The notes under the pieces were generated by a model. That model searched no databases, was not told where the DNA came from, and saw only the letters and a program-made list of their open reading frames with translations. 64,000 nt of DNA from Treponema sp. (lineage in GTDB: Bacteria; Spirochaetota; Spirochaetia; Treponematales; Breznakiellaceae): NCBI GenBank assembly GCA_009777535.1, contig WRLP01000006.1, positions 80,432 to 144,431 on the forward strand, in the 5' to 3' direction. The position numbers and the translations under genes were made by a program. This document shows, piece by piece, positions 1-8,043 of this stretch. Numbering within the stretch: position 1 is the first letter of the stretch; every line of letters begins with the position of its first letter.

Positions 1-40
1 TGTTGTCTTTCATGAGAAATCTCTTTTTCAATTGTTTATA

Positions 41-84
41 AAAAAGGCTGTCTAAAAACCAAAAGATTTTCAAACAGCCTTTTT
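41..84. terminator. Bidirectional Rho-independent terminator after flaA
   Basis: An 11-bp perfect inverted repeat (arms 41-51 and 74-84, core AAGGCTGT/ACAGCCTT) is flanked by A-runs on one side and T-runs on the other, so it can act on both strands. It lies 35 bases downstream of the flaA stop and would end that transcript. Confidence 0.85.
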
Positions 85-118
85 AAAACGGCGCCGGCTA
101 ACCGGCTAAACTGCCGTA

Positions 119-1195
119 CTATTCATCTTCACCAGTTGGAGTGGGTGTAAATACCGCGCGACCAAACTGATCTATTGGTTCCTGAGACTGCTTCTGAGCT
201 TCAAGATACCTTAGAATTTGGTTCTGTCCAAAGCGTTCCATTTCCCAAATTTTGCGGGAAGTTTCACGGTCAAAAATAATCCGCCAAACGGATTCATCAT
301 CAATATCGCGATCAGTATCCAGAACGGCTTTATCGTAAATAACCTTTACGTCCTTAAAGTATGTGACAAAATCGCCGCCTACTTTCGCCGCGTCACGCTG
401 GATAAGGAAACCACCGAACTTGACATAGGGAGTGTTGAATGGATACAGGGGGTAAATTCTGAGATCCCTGTTACGCACTTCCTGAATATAAGCCGGGTTA
501 TTCCACTGTAGTTCTCCCCAGCCATCGTAATTCAGATATCCCATGAATACATTCTTTTGAATACCATTGCTGTCAATTAAAATAGTTGAAAGACCATGAG
601 GAAAATTGAGGCCGTAAACATTAACAGCCACAGCTTTAATTGCCCCTACATTCTTAAGAATACCATATGCCGGCTGGCCCTCTTCCTGGGCTTCAAACCT
701 GCTTACACTGGTAATACCATCACTGTCTTCTGAGGGATTGATTGTTCCATCATCATCAATCGTTGCCGCCGGCTCGTATGCCGGAATCTCAAACGGCGGT
801 TTTACCATTGCCCAGGCATTGTAGGGCTCCGTGGGGAAGTGTACCCTAACGCCCATAACCGTTCCCCATTGTCTTGAGGCGGATTCCCTGGCGTAACTGT
901 ACCCCATGCTTTGCACCGTCCTTGAAGACGATGAAAGAATAACTTCCCAGTTTTCGATGGCCAATGATGTTTTCATTACCGCTTTCTGCTGGTATGTAAA
1001 ACTACCGCCGGCAATATGGGAATAATCCATCATAGTTTGGCGATTTTGATTAGGCCTGTCGTCCTGATCATTTTCCGTAATTTGAACGTGAATATCCGCC
1101 GTAAGCAGAGAAAAGTCGATAAGCACAGCTTCCTCGGCAAACAGGGGACCCGCCATTAACAGTACGATGACGACAAAAATGAGCATCCGTTTCAT
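119..1195 (-). CDS. flaA: FlaA-type periplasmic flagellar filament sheath protein
   Basis: Outer-layer (sheath) protein of the spirochaete periplasmic flagellar filament. The 358-residue product starts with a signal peptide (MKRMLIFVV...GPLFA followed by EE) and matches the FlaA family in its body: an SxxSxRTVQSMGYSYARES-like stretch, GVRVHFPTEPYNAWA, and a GFLIQRDAAKVGGDFVTYFKDVKVIYD segment near the C-terminus. The start at 1195 is chosen over an upstream in-frame ATG because AGGAG lies 6 bases before it and the signal peptide begins there. It is monocistronic, with its own consensus promoter and terminator, as expected for an abundant structural protein. Family assignment is firm; which FlaA paralogue it is cannot be told. 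Confidence 0.9.
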   Translation of the reverse strand: MKRMLIFVVIVLLMAGPLFAEEAVLIDFSLLTADIHVQITENDQDDRPNQNRQTMMDYSHIAGGSFTYQQKAVMKTSLAIENWEVILSSSSRTVQSMGYSYARESASRQWGTVMGVRVHFPTEPYNAWAMVKPPFEIPAYEPAATIDDDGTINPSEDSDGITSVSRFEAQEEGQPAYGILKNVGAIKAVAVNVYGLNFPHGLSTILIDSNGIQKNVFMGYLNYDGWGELQWNNPAYIQEVRNRDLRIYPLYPFNTPYVKFGGFLIQRDAAKVGGDFVTYFKDVKVIYDKAVLDTDRDIDDESVWRIIFDRETSRKIWEMERFGQNQILRYLEAQKQSQEPIDQFGRAVFTPTPTGEDE

Positions 1196-1237
1196 GCACA
1201 GCTCCTTTATAACATCCAAAAAATTTTGCTAGTACAA

Positions 1238-1266
1238 ATTCTAGCGAATTATCAATACTTTGTCAA
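1238..1266 (-). promoter_or_regulatory. Sigma-70-type promoter of flaA
   Basis: On the minus strand, TTGACA (1261-1266) and TAGAAT (1238-1243) are separated by exactly 17 bases, giving a near-consensus promoter. The expected start near 1231 gives a leader of about 36 bases carrying AAGGAGC before the flaA ATG. It does not look like a sigma-28 promoter. Confidence 0.85.
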
Positions 1267-1325
1267 CGACAAAATATTAAATTCACGCTTTTTTCCAAAA
1301 TTTCCCACCTACAGGAAAAACCCTC

Positions 1326-1826
1326 TCATAACCGGAAACCGTCAACATAAGCCGCATTACCGGATATAAAAAACCGTACATCCCTGACAAAGGAAAAATT
1401 CCTGAGTATGCCCTCGTTCAGCGTCCGGAAACTATCCACTACTACGCCTCCTTCTTCGGGCGGTAAAACGGCCTCCGGCGATAAATCGGCATATACAACA
1501 CCGTCCCTGAACAAAAGAGACCCCAACCTGGTCTCCCTGGGGAAAAGGGGAAGCAAATCCGGAGCTACAGGCCCCAAAAGCGCTTCCTCCACATACCGGG
1601 TAAGATTTCCCTCCCGTGAAGAGGCTCTCTTTAACAGCCGATCTTCAACCGTTACTTTCCCATTGTCAACAGTATAGAATACAAAAGTCCTTCTTGCAAG
1701 GCCCAAAGCGAAAAATTCTACCAGGGCTATGAGGCACAAAACAGCAAGTAACAGAACACGGCGTCTGTATTTATCGGCCAAAAATCTCCCGATGGACCTT
1801 AGCCAATCCTTAAAAATTAAAGTCAT
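1326..1826 (-). CDS. Membrane-anchored GerMN-domain protein
   Basis: This 166-residue protein has a basic N-terminus, one membrane segment at about residues 23-43, and an extracytoplasmic GerMN-like domain (LTRYVEEALLGPVAPDLLPLFPRETRLGSLLFRDGVVYADLSPEA). GerMN domains occur in spore-germination and cell-wall-associated proteins and are often found beside N-acetylmuramoyl-L-alanine amidases, as here. Its start overlaps the amidase stop by 4 bases (ATGA), so the two are translationally coupled. A role with the amidase in the periplasm is inferred. The spirochaete is not expected to sporulate, so the family name should not be taken literally. Confidence 0.75.
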   Translation of the reverse strand: MTLIFKDWLRSIGRFLADKYRRRVLLLAVLCLIALVEFFALGLARRTFVFYTVDNGKVTVEDRLLKRASSREGNLTRYVEEALLGPVAPDLLPLFPRETRLGSLLFRDGVVYADLSPEAVLPPEEGGVVVDSFRTLNEGILRNFSFVRDVRFFISGNAAYVDGFRL

Positions 1827-2926
1827 GGAGCCGCTGTAAATCCCCCTGAACGCTCAAAAATTCCGACAAAATCAACTATTCCTTTATACAATGCATCTAC
1901 CAGGGATTTCAAGCCGCTTTCGGTGTTCATAATCAGGGCATCCTGAGAATTGGAAATAAAGCCCAACTCCACCAAAACAGCCGGCATACGGCTGTTCTTT
2001 ATCACAAACCATTGGTCGTTTTTAATGCCTCTTGATGGGACAGAATTCCCAAGTGTCTGCCCAAGACTACGGAGTATTGATTGGGCCAGAATGATGCTTT
2101 CGGTTGTAAATTCTTCTTCCAGCATGGCATTTCTGATAGCCAGTATATCAGCGGAATCATTTGATTCTGATGGATCGAGCAGGTCTCTGCGTATTTCCGG
2201 GTTTAAATGCCAAACTTCATATCCACGGACATTCTGGTTAAAAACACGATTGGCATGAACTGATATATAAATAATAGCCTCGTTTTCCTTCAGGGATACT
2301 GAATTCGCGATGGCTACCCGCTCTTCCAGACTCAGAAAAATATCGGTTTCTCTTGTTATCATTATTCTTTTATCAGGATAAAGACGATCCAGGAGGATTT
2401 TAAGATCTTTTGATACTTTAAGCACAATGTCTTTTTCTATCATCGTGGTCTGCTTTCCGTTGATTACCGGAGTCGCGATAGCTCCGGGATCCCTTCCGCC
2501 GTGTCCTGGATCGATTATTATTGCTGCAATACGAAAACGCGAAGCGTCATGTTCCAGAGAACGTGTAAAAGCGTCTTTCAGCGTATCAACAAAGGCCTGC
2601 GGGAAAACCAATTCCCCGCTGTCATTATATGGCAGGGGTACCGTATAAAGATCCCTGCTATCAAGCATTAAAAGGCCGTTTTCTCCCTCGGCAGAAGCGG
2701 CTGAAAAAGCGCCATAATGACGCCCCAGATTAAACATGCCGTCCCTGAAAAAAGGGTCCCAGCGAAATTCGAGAGATTCGCCTGCAGAGAGAGACAGCGG
2801 CCTGAGAGTGTTTAATGTATCATCCAGAGAGAGGGAATGGAGATAGGTAAAAGGTAAAAGGTAAAAGAGAAGAGAGAAGAGATAAAAACCAAGAGGGAAG
2901 AGGGAAAAGTTCTTATTTTTTTTCAT
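1823..2926 (-). CDS. N-acetylmuramoyl-L-alanine amidase (AmiC/CwlV-like, Amidase_3)
   Basis: A zinc amidase that cuts the bond between N-acetylmuramic acid and the peptide stem of peptidoglycan. An N-terminal signal peptide precedes an Amidase_3 domain with the ligands visible: IIIDPGHGGRDPGA (first His), KDIVLKVSKDL (Glu region), YISVHAN (second His) and AVLVELGFISN (catalytic Glu). The ATG at 2926 overlaps the previous stop as ATGA, which fixes the start. The hydrophobic core of the signal peptide is encoded by a simple-sequence tract containing three GGTAAAA units (plus-strand sense). It is probably the last but one gene of the operon running down from 9.6 kb. Confidence 0.88.
   Translation of the reverse strand: MKKNKNFSLFPLGFYLFSLLFYLLPFTYLHSLSLDDTLNTLRPLSLSAGESLEFRWDPFFRDGMFNLGRHYGAFSAASAEGENGLLMLDSRDLYTVPLPYNDSGELVFPQAFVDTLKDAFTRSLEHDASRFRIAAIIIDPGHGGRDPGAIATPVINGKQTTMIEKDIVLKVSKDLKILLDRLYPDKRIMITRETDIFLSLEERVAIANSVSLKENEAIIYISVHANRVFNQNVRGYEVWHLNPEIRRDLLDPSESNDSADILAIRNAMLEEEFTTESIILAQSILRSLGQTLGNSVPSRGIKNDQWFVIKNSRMPAVLVELGFISNSQDALIMNTESGLKSLVDALYKGIVDFVGIFERSGGFTAAP
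2846..2866. repeat. Three tandem GGTAAAA heptamers inside the amidase signal-peptide code
   Basis: Perfect units lie at 2846-2852, 2853-2859 and 2860-2866, within a wider purine-rich tract at about 2838-2912. Seven is not a multiple of three, so gain or loss of a unit would shift the amidase frame immediately after its start. Confidence 0.9.
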
Positions 2927-4464
2927 GTTTCTGAACACTTCTCTATTCCAAGGTTATCAATGTAGTAAACCGCTCCCTGATATGAACCGCGGACAAGGGC
3001 AGCCCAGAAAGAACGTCTCAACTCAATTTTATTATCGGCTTTTTCTATTGCCTCGATCAGGGAAAAGCCGGTTAAAACCCTGACAGCTTCCAGACATTCT
3101 TCAACAGTCCTGCCACAGTAGTCTTTCAAACCCCGAAATGGTGCCAGGCACCCTTTTTCGGGAATTATTTCCGGATTTACATCGAAGGCATCGGGCGGGA
3201 AGGACATGCCCGGCTTTGCGCTTGATAAAAATTCCGCGGTTTTTTTATCGTCCGGATCAAGCCTGATCAGTATTGAACGAGCGGCATTTTCTGCGGCTTC
3301 TATTGCCTTACCGCGATCTTCCGCGGCGGCTATAACATTGCCACATTTTGTAACATTATTTTCCGGGAAAGTTACCTTGCTGCCATTGGTGATTCCGGTG
3401 AAAACTTCCTTTACCATGGGCAGATTGCGGGCTTCTTCAATGCCGTGAATGGATTTAACAGTTCCGGGTATTGAAATAAAGGCGCGCTCGGCGCATGTCC
3501 ATTTCTTTAAGGGGACAAGATTGTCGGGCTTTCTGCCCATGGCGGCAAGGATGGCAGCGCGTATCGGCTGCACACCGGAAGCATACGGATACGTCCAGCC
3601 GGACATATACCCCCCCGAAAGCCTGGCGGCAATTTCACCTATCATGGGCCCTTTTTCTGTCAGTTTGATATCTCCCTTTGCAGCACCGGCGCTTCCCTTC
3701 CCCGCCAGTCCCAGCGCGCGAATACCATCGCAAAATGTCTCCAGTATTTTCTGCTGTTTTCCCTCTTCGATGACTGTGGGCATTGTGTGCCCCATTTCGA
3801 TAAAGTAGGGCGGGAAAAAAATGTGCCGGTCGGCAAGACCGCAGATTGTAATTTCACCGTGATACACAATTGCGTCTACGGAAAACTCCGGACCGTCCAT
3901 GTAGGCTTCAACTATTGCCCTGCCGGAACGTGAAAAACCAATAGCCGCTTCGGCTGCCGGCTTAAATTCATCCGCGTTATCAATGCGCCGGCATCCCCTG
4001 CTTCCCATATTATCAACCGGTTTTATTACCAACGGAAAATTACCCGGCAGGGAAAGTTTTTCGAACCTGTAATCTTTCGTTATTGTGATAAATTCCGGCG
4101 ATGGCAGTCCTGCTTTTTTGAAGCATGAACGCATTCTCGATTTTTCCGATGCATTCATTGCGGCCTCGTACGGTATTCCGGGAAGGCCAAGCCTTTGGGC
4201 TGTCCATGCAACACTTGCGGAAAAATCTGTACCGGCGGTCATAATGCCGCCGAGGCCGCCGCTTGAATTTTGCAGAGTGCGGGCAAAGGTCTCGATTCCT
4301 TCTTTATCTTTTAGATCGATTTGCTCAAATTTATCGGCCATGCCTGCACAGCTTGCCTGCGAATTTGCGTCCAATACAACTGTATAAAAACCCAATTCTT
4401 TGGCAATTCTGATTATTGGGCCCTGCATAATTCCTGCGCCCAGTATTATCAAACGCTCTTTCAT
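2923..4464 (-). CDS. ATP-grasp ligase, PurK/CarB-like fold
   Basis: The 513-residue protein has an N-terminal pre-ATP-grasp domain (MKERLIILGAGIMQGPIIRIAKELGFYTVVLDAN), an ATP-binding core (LVIKPVDNMGSRGCRRI) and a C-terminal catalytic part with GPMIGEIAARLSGGYMSG, where Glu and Asn/Arg ligands are expected. Such enzymes join a carboxylate to an amine or hydroxyl using ATP. The substrate is unknown. Position within a sugar-nucleotide/glycosyltransferase operon suggests addition of an amino acid or similar group to a surface sugar, which is inference. ATGA overlaps couple it to both neighbours. An extended palindrome lies inside it (3132-3162). Confidence 0.8.
   Translation of the reverse strand: MKERLIILGAGIMQGPIIRIAKELGFYTVVLDANSQASCAGMADKFEQIDLKDKEGIETFARTLQNSSGGLGGIMTAGTDFSASVAWTAQRLGLPGIPYEAAMNASEKSRMRSCFKKAGLPSPEFITITKDYRFEKLSLPGNFPLVIKPVDNMGSRGCRRIDNADEFKPAAEAAIGFSRSGRAIVEAYMDGPEFSVDAIVYHGEITICGLADRHIFFPPYFIEMGHTMPTVIEEGKQQKILETFCDGIRALGLAGKGSAGAAKGDIKLTEKGPMIGEIAARLSGGYMSGWTYPYASGVQPIRAAILAAMGRKPDNLVPLKKWTCAERAFISIPGTVKSIHGIEEARNLPMVKEVFTGITNGSKVTFPENNVTKCGNVIAAAEDRGKAIEAAENAARSILIRLDPDDKKTAEFLSSAKPGMSFPPDAFDVNPEIIPEKGCLAPFRGLKDYCGRTVEECLEAVRVLTGFSLIEAIEKADNKIELRRSFWAALVRGSYQGAVYYIDNLGIEKCSET
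3132..3162. repeat. Extended palindrome with GGTGCCAGGCACC core
   Basis: Outer arms CCCGAAA (3132-3138) and TTTCGGG (3156-3162) enclose the 13-bp palindrome GGTGCCAGGCACC (3140-3152). It sits in frame inside the ATP-grasp gene. A near-identical core (central T instead of A) is inside murD at 39806-39818. Confidence 0.85.
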
Positions 4465-6302
4465 GCTTTTTCCTGTTGCTGCAGCAATGCCGCGTAAACT
4501 TCAAAGGTATCTCCAAGTGAGAAAATTTTACTTACAGCCAGCAGCAGCCAATACAGCGGGCTTTTTTTATTTTTGGCGAATTTTCCAAATAGCGGAAAGC
4601 GCTCAGGATGATGTCCGCTAACAATAATTTTTTTCACGTTAAAACCGGCAAGCCCAAGAGCCTTTCTGACCATGCGCGGCGACCATATTGTAAAGTGATC
4701 GCCGGGACTATTTTCAAGAAAACGCCGCATGGACGATCTGCCGCTGACGCCGGTATAAGATGGAGTTGAAAAGGCAAGAATGCCGCCGCCTTTAAGGAGT
4801 TTTCTGATTTCGTTAAATATCGGAAAGCAGTTTTCAAAGTGTTCGATAACAAACCATAGAGTTATGACGTCGTATAATTGGGATGATGGAATAGGGACTG
4901 GTGATTGGGGGAAGAAGCCCTGGAATGCCGGAAGGCCCAGCGTTTGACGCACATAGTTTACGGCGTCAGCGGCAGGATCGATTCCTGCAGGCAGAAAACC
5001 TTCTTCACGCGCTGCCGCCAGAAAAGGCCCGTAAGCGCAGCCTATATCAAGCAATGTTCCGCCCGATGGCAGCAATCGCCTGATTATCCCAAGGCGGCGT
5101 TTTGCCATGAGCGTCAATGCGGGAAAATCCTCGATGTAAGTTTTTCCGTACTGGTTTTTGTACTGATCAAAAAAATACTCACGCCCGTATTCAATAAGCG
5201 GCTTGTTTGCACGCTCCATGTAAACGCCGCCGCACCGGGGGCATTGCCTGTAAGTACGAGCGGCAAAACGCCAAAGAACGATCCCGTATTTCCGGCTGTC
5301 ACATATGGGGCAATGCTTGTTAACCGTTAAATTATAAGAGTTAACCAAAGAAACCGGGTTTTGCTGCGGTTCTTTATCGAGATTATGCTTTTTCGCAAGT
5401 TTTTGGCAATGTTTTTTGATTTTTTTAACTATAGAGTTACAAAGAACATTTCCATTTTTTTCTCTTTCTTTTCCTTGAAAATCCGTGTTAATCCGTGGTT
5501 TATAATTCTTAAATATTCGTCCAAGACGTTTAACACTGGTGGAATAAAAGCCGGCTTCTTTTGCAAGTTTTTCGTGATATGCTGTTGGTGATATAAGTAA
5601 TACCGGTGTACCGGAATAAAGAGCTTCATAAGCGGTTAGGCCGTAGTGGGTTATAAGCAGATCATAATCGCACAGATGTTCGGCAAGGGAAGGAATCGAT
5701 TCAATAATTCGGATATTGGTGTTATTTGCAAATCCTTCTATTTTACAGGCTCTGTTTGTGACCAGGGTAATATCCATTTTACCCGATGTATTTTTCAACA
5801 GAGCCTGTGCCGCGGCAGGCCCCAGGCCAACAGAATCCTCCCCGCCGAAACTTACAAGGACTTTTTCGATAGAAGAATTGGCATCACGATGATTTATTAC
5901 AGGGCGCTTGTTCGGCACCTGAAGCAATGAAGGGTCTGCGATATTCGGCATTAGCCTGCCGCGGGCATTGGGAACAAGTATATCAATGAGGAAATCAAAG
6001 TATTCCCGGCATTGGCCGCCTTCATCGATACCAATTACCGGAGCAATGCTCCTGTATTTTTCAAATTCTTCCATCGGAGTCTGAAACCGATCCAGGACAA
6101 AAAAATCTATTTTTGCCGCATCTGTTTTTATTTCGGTTATAAGCAGATCAGGATCGATATTTATGGCTGCATTTTCGCCAGGGTAAAGCCAGGCATCCCT
6201 GCCAAGAGCGCGTAAATCTTTTGTCAGCTTGACTAACCGTCTTAGATGGCCTGTACCTCTGCCAGGCTCGATGGAGGGAACAAGAAGTATCCTTCCTGTC
6301 AT
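4461..6302 (-). CDS. PseG-like sugar-nucleotide hydrolase/glycosyltransferase fused to SAM methyltransferase
   Basis: The N-terminal half (residues about 1-270) resembles PseG: GRGTGHLRRLVKL near the start, SFGGEDSVGLGP, and DLLITHYGLTAYEALYSGTPVLLIS. PseG hydrolyses the UDP-sugar intermediate in pseudaminic-acid synthesis. The C-terminal half has a zinc-ribbon-like CPIC...CPRCGG, then a class I methyltransferase with motif I LLDIGCAYGPFL and a VIEHFEN stretch. The lysine-rich linker between them (about residues 270-315) is encoded by repeat-like, low-complexity DNA. A 613-residue fusion is unusual, since PseG proteins are usually near 300 residues. ATGA overlaps at both ends show tight coupling with the cytidylyltransferase and ATP-grasp genes. 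Confidence 0.75.
   Translation of the reverse strand: MTGRILLVPSIEPGRGTGHLRRLVKLTKDLRALGRDAWLYPGENAAINIDPDLLITEIKTDAAKIDFFVLDRFQTPMEEFEKYRSIAPVIGIDEGGQCREYFDFLIDILVPNARGRLMPNIADPSLLQVPNKRPVINHRDANSSIEKVLVSFGGEDSVGLGPAAAQALLKNTSGKMDITLVTNRACKIEGFANNTNIRIIESIPSLAEHLCDYDLLITHYGLTAYEALYSGTPVLLISPTAYHEKLAKEAGFYSTSVKRLGRIFKNYKPRINTDFQGKEREKNGNVLCNSIVKKIKKHCQKLAKKHNLDKEPQQNPVSLVNSYNLTVNKHCPICDSRKYGIVLWRFAARTYRQCPRCGGVYMERANKPLIEYGREYFFDQYKNQYGKTYIEDFPALTLMAKRRLGIIRRLLPSGGTLLDIGCAYGPFLAAAREEGFLPAGIDPAADAVNYVRQTLGLPAFQGFFPQSPVPIPSSQLYDVITLWFVIEHFENCFPIFNEIRKLLKGGGILAFSTPSYTGVSGRSSMRRFLENSPGDHFTIWSPRMVRKALGLAGFNVKKIIVSGHHPERFPLFGKFAKNKKSPLYWLLLAVSKIFSLGDTFEVYAALLQQQEKA
5395..5515. repeat. Repeat-like insert encoding the linker of the fusion protein
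   Basis: AT-rich, poly-T tract followed by ATCCGTGTTAATCCGTGGTT at 5481-5500, which contains two imperfect copies of (A)ATCCGTG. ACCACGG/ACACGGAT-type motifs are recognisable as a widespread intergenic repeat in many bacterial genomes (recalled, not searched). Here it stays in frame and codes for a Lys-rich spacer between two folded domains. Confidence 0.5.
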
Positions 6303-6982
6303 TTTTGAAAAATCTCCAGAAAACAGTTTATGATCGACTGTCCGTTATATCGATCCTTGTTGTTTTCTAAACCGGCATGGAGTTTTTGCGCCATCTCAAA
6401 ATCTTCCTGAGTGTCGACTGTGATTCTTATCGAATTATTTTCATCCTGCCATTTTTTGGGAGCAAGCGGCCTGTGCAGGCGAAACAACCCGGGGTTGTTA
6501 TACAAATAAGGACACACATGCTCCCGCTCATACACAGCAACTGCTTCCACTTCAGCGCGCCGCAGGGCCTCTGCGGAAACAACTTCCACTCCGGCGCCGT
6601 ACGGAAGGCCGCTGTAGCCGGCATAATCCGCGTTTAACTCTATTGCTTCCGCGCAGATTGCCGCCGCCGCATCGGCAAAAACAAAGGGATTGTCTCCGGT
6701 GGCCCTTATAAAACGGCTGATGCCGAAACGGCTAACAGCCGATGAGTAACGTGAAAGAACATCATTCTCATCCCCTGTAAAAAGCTCAAATCCCGCTTCG
6801 GCGGCAATACCGGAAAATGACTGATATGAAGTTTCCGGACATGCAAGGATATAAATATCAGCCGGAATACGGCGCAGCGCTTCCATTACACGAAACACAA
6901 GGGGCTTTCCGCCGAGGGGAAGCAGAGATTTTTCAGACAGCCGCCTTGAATCAATTCGAGCTTGTAAAATTACGGCAAGCAA
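6299..6982 (-). CDS. SpsF-like cytidylyltransferase family protein
   Basis: GT-A-fold nucleotidyltransferase related to SpsF/NeuA/KdsB. Recognisable are the N-terminal LAVILQARIDSRRLSEKSLLPLGGKPLV nucleotide-binding motif and RATGDNPFVFADA for the metal-binding Asp region. It probably activates a sugar with CTP, or acts as a related transferase, in surface-polysaccharide or flagellin glycan synthesis. The start is TTG at 6982, supported by AGGAGG about 8 bases upstream; no ATG fits. It overlaps the neighbouring genes by 13 and 4 bases. The 227-residue length is normal for the family. Confidence 0.8.
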   Translation of the reverse strand: MLAVILQARIDSRRLSEKSLLPLGGKPLVFRVMEALRRIPADIYILACPETSYQSFSGIAAEAGFELFTGDENDVLSRYSSAVSRFGISRFIRATGDNPFVFADAAAAICAEAIELNADYAGYSGLPYGAGVEVVSAEALRRAEVEAVAVYEREHVCPYLYNNPGLFRLHRPLAPKKWQDENNSIRITVDTQEDFEMAQKLHAGLENNKDRYNGQSIINCFLEIFQK

Positions 6983-8043
6983 TTACTGCCCTCCTGACTC
7001 GGAACATTATCCGTTAAAGAATAATAGGATTGTCCCCCATTGGAAAAATCAACTGTTCCATTCCAGCGTTCTATTACACCCTGTGCATCTTTCTGCCATC
7101 TTAAACGGTTGGATTTAACCCAAAGTCTGCATTCAGAAAATATTTCCCAGGCAGTTAAGGGGTCTTCACCTGATTTTAATAAATAAATCAGAAACCGCCT
7201 TAACGGAAGATGCGCATAATTGCCAAGCAGCACCGGAGCAATATTTTTCAAGTAAAAACGCCGATAACTGGCTTCGGCAGTACTGTCTTCAACCGGCATT
7301 TGTCCGTCGTATGAAAGTTTTATCTGCTGACCAAGGGCTATCTGTTCCCCCCAGAGATATGCCCTAAAACCAAAATCCATGGATTGCCAGTGGGCATTTT
7401 TAAGCGAATTGTCGAATCCGCCAAGGCTAATAAAACGCTTGCGATCGTATATCCCGACACCGTCAAACGGGTACAGGCTGGCCATTCCTTCAACACCGGG
7501 CTCCATTAACAGGGTGCGCATTTTTTTTCGCTGTGATACGGGAGTGATAATTGTTGGTAAAATCTCGTATCTTGAATTAAGAATCACGGGAACTGTACAA
7601 AGCCGCTTGAAACGGTTCGATTTTTTACCGTTTACTTCACCTTCATCATTAACACAGCTCAGTCTTTCAACCATTCTTGCCGCTGTTCCTCCGGCGATAA
7701 ATTTCAAATCATTCCAAAGTACAAAAAACAGCGGGTTTTCAATTTCCAGTGCAGCCAGATTTATCTTTTCCCCAAGAGTCAGTTCTGTTTTGGGAAGAAT
7801 AAATCGTAAAAAGGGAAAGCGGCCTGAAAGTTCCTCAACATCATATATTTCCGAAGAAGATTCGATTGATACAACATTATCAAACCCTGTCTTTTCCAGT
7901 TCCTGAAAAAAGGTTCGTCTTGGATACCTTCCCTGACGGTTTAGTATAACAGCTGTAAGACCTGTTGCAGCCCGGCGTTCTTCTCCGCCAACTACGGTAT
8001 AGGAGGGAACAGCCGCATTAAAAATTGTAGGTGTAGTATTCAT
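6970..8043 (-). CDS. GT-A-like glycosyltransferase-type protein of the surface-sugar operon
   Basis: The 357-residue product shows a region reminiscent of family 2 glycosyltransferases: LFFVLWNDLKF (DxD-like position occupied by ND), a MEPGVEGMASLYPFDGVGIYDRKRFISLGGFDNSLKNAHWQSMDFGFRAYLWGE segment typical of GT2 acceptor loops, and a Trp/Arg-rich C-terminus. No signal peptide or membrane segment is seen. The ATG at 8043 is preferred over 8172 because the longer version overlaps the upstream gene by 155 bases rather than 26. Function is inferred from fold hints and context only. It may be a spirochaete-restricted family. Confidence 0.6.
   Translation of the reverse strand: MNTTPTIFNAAVPSYTVVGGEERRAATGLTAVILNRQGRYPRRTFFQELEKTGFDNVVSIESSSEIYDVEELSGRFPFLRFILPKTELTLGEKINLAALEIENPLFFVLWNDLKFIAGGTAARMVERLSCVNDEGEVNGKKSNRFKRLCTVPVILNSRYEILPTIITPVSQRKKMRTLLMEPGVEGMASLYPFDGVGIYDRKRFISLGGFDNSLKNAHWQSMDFGFRAYLWGEQIALGQQIKLSYDGQMPVEDSTAEASYRRFYLKNIAPVLLGNYAHLPLRRFLIYLLKSGEDPLTAWEIFSECRLWVKSNRLRWQKDAQGVIERWNGTVDFSNGGQSYYSLTDNVPSQEGSNCLP

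Noticed and set aside
1260..1266. TTGTCAA at the flaA promoter as a fourth shared divergent -35
   Set aside because: The minus-strand promoter is excellent, but no -10 box lies 16-18 bases away on the plus strand and no gene follows in that direction.
7379..7906. 175-residue plus-strand frame
   Set aside because: It lies wholly opposite the GT-A-like gene, has no ribosome-binding site and shows no protein family features.
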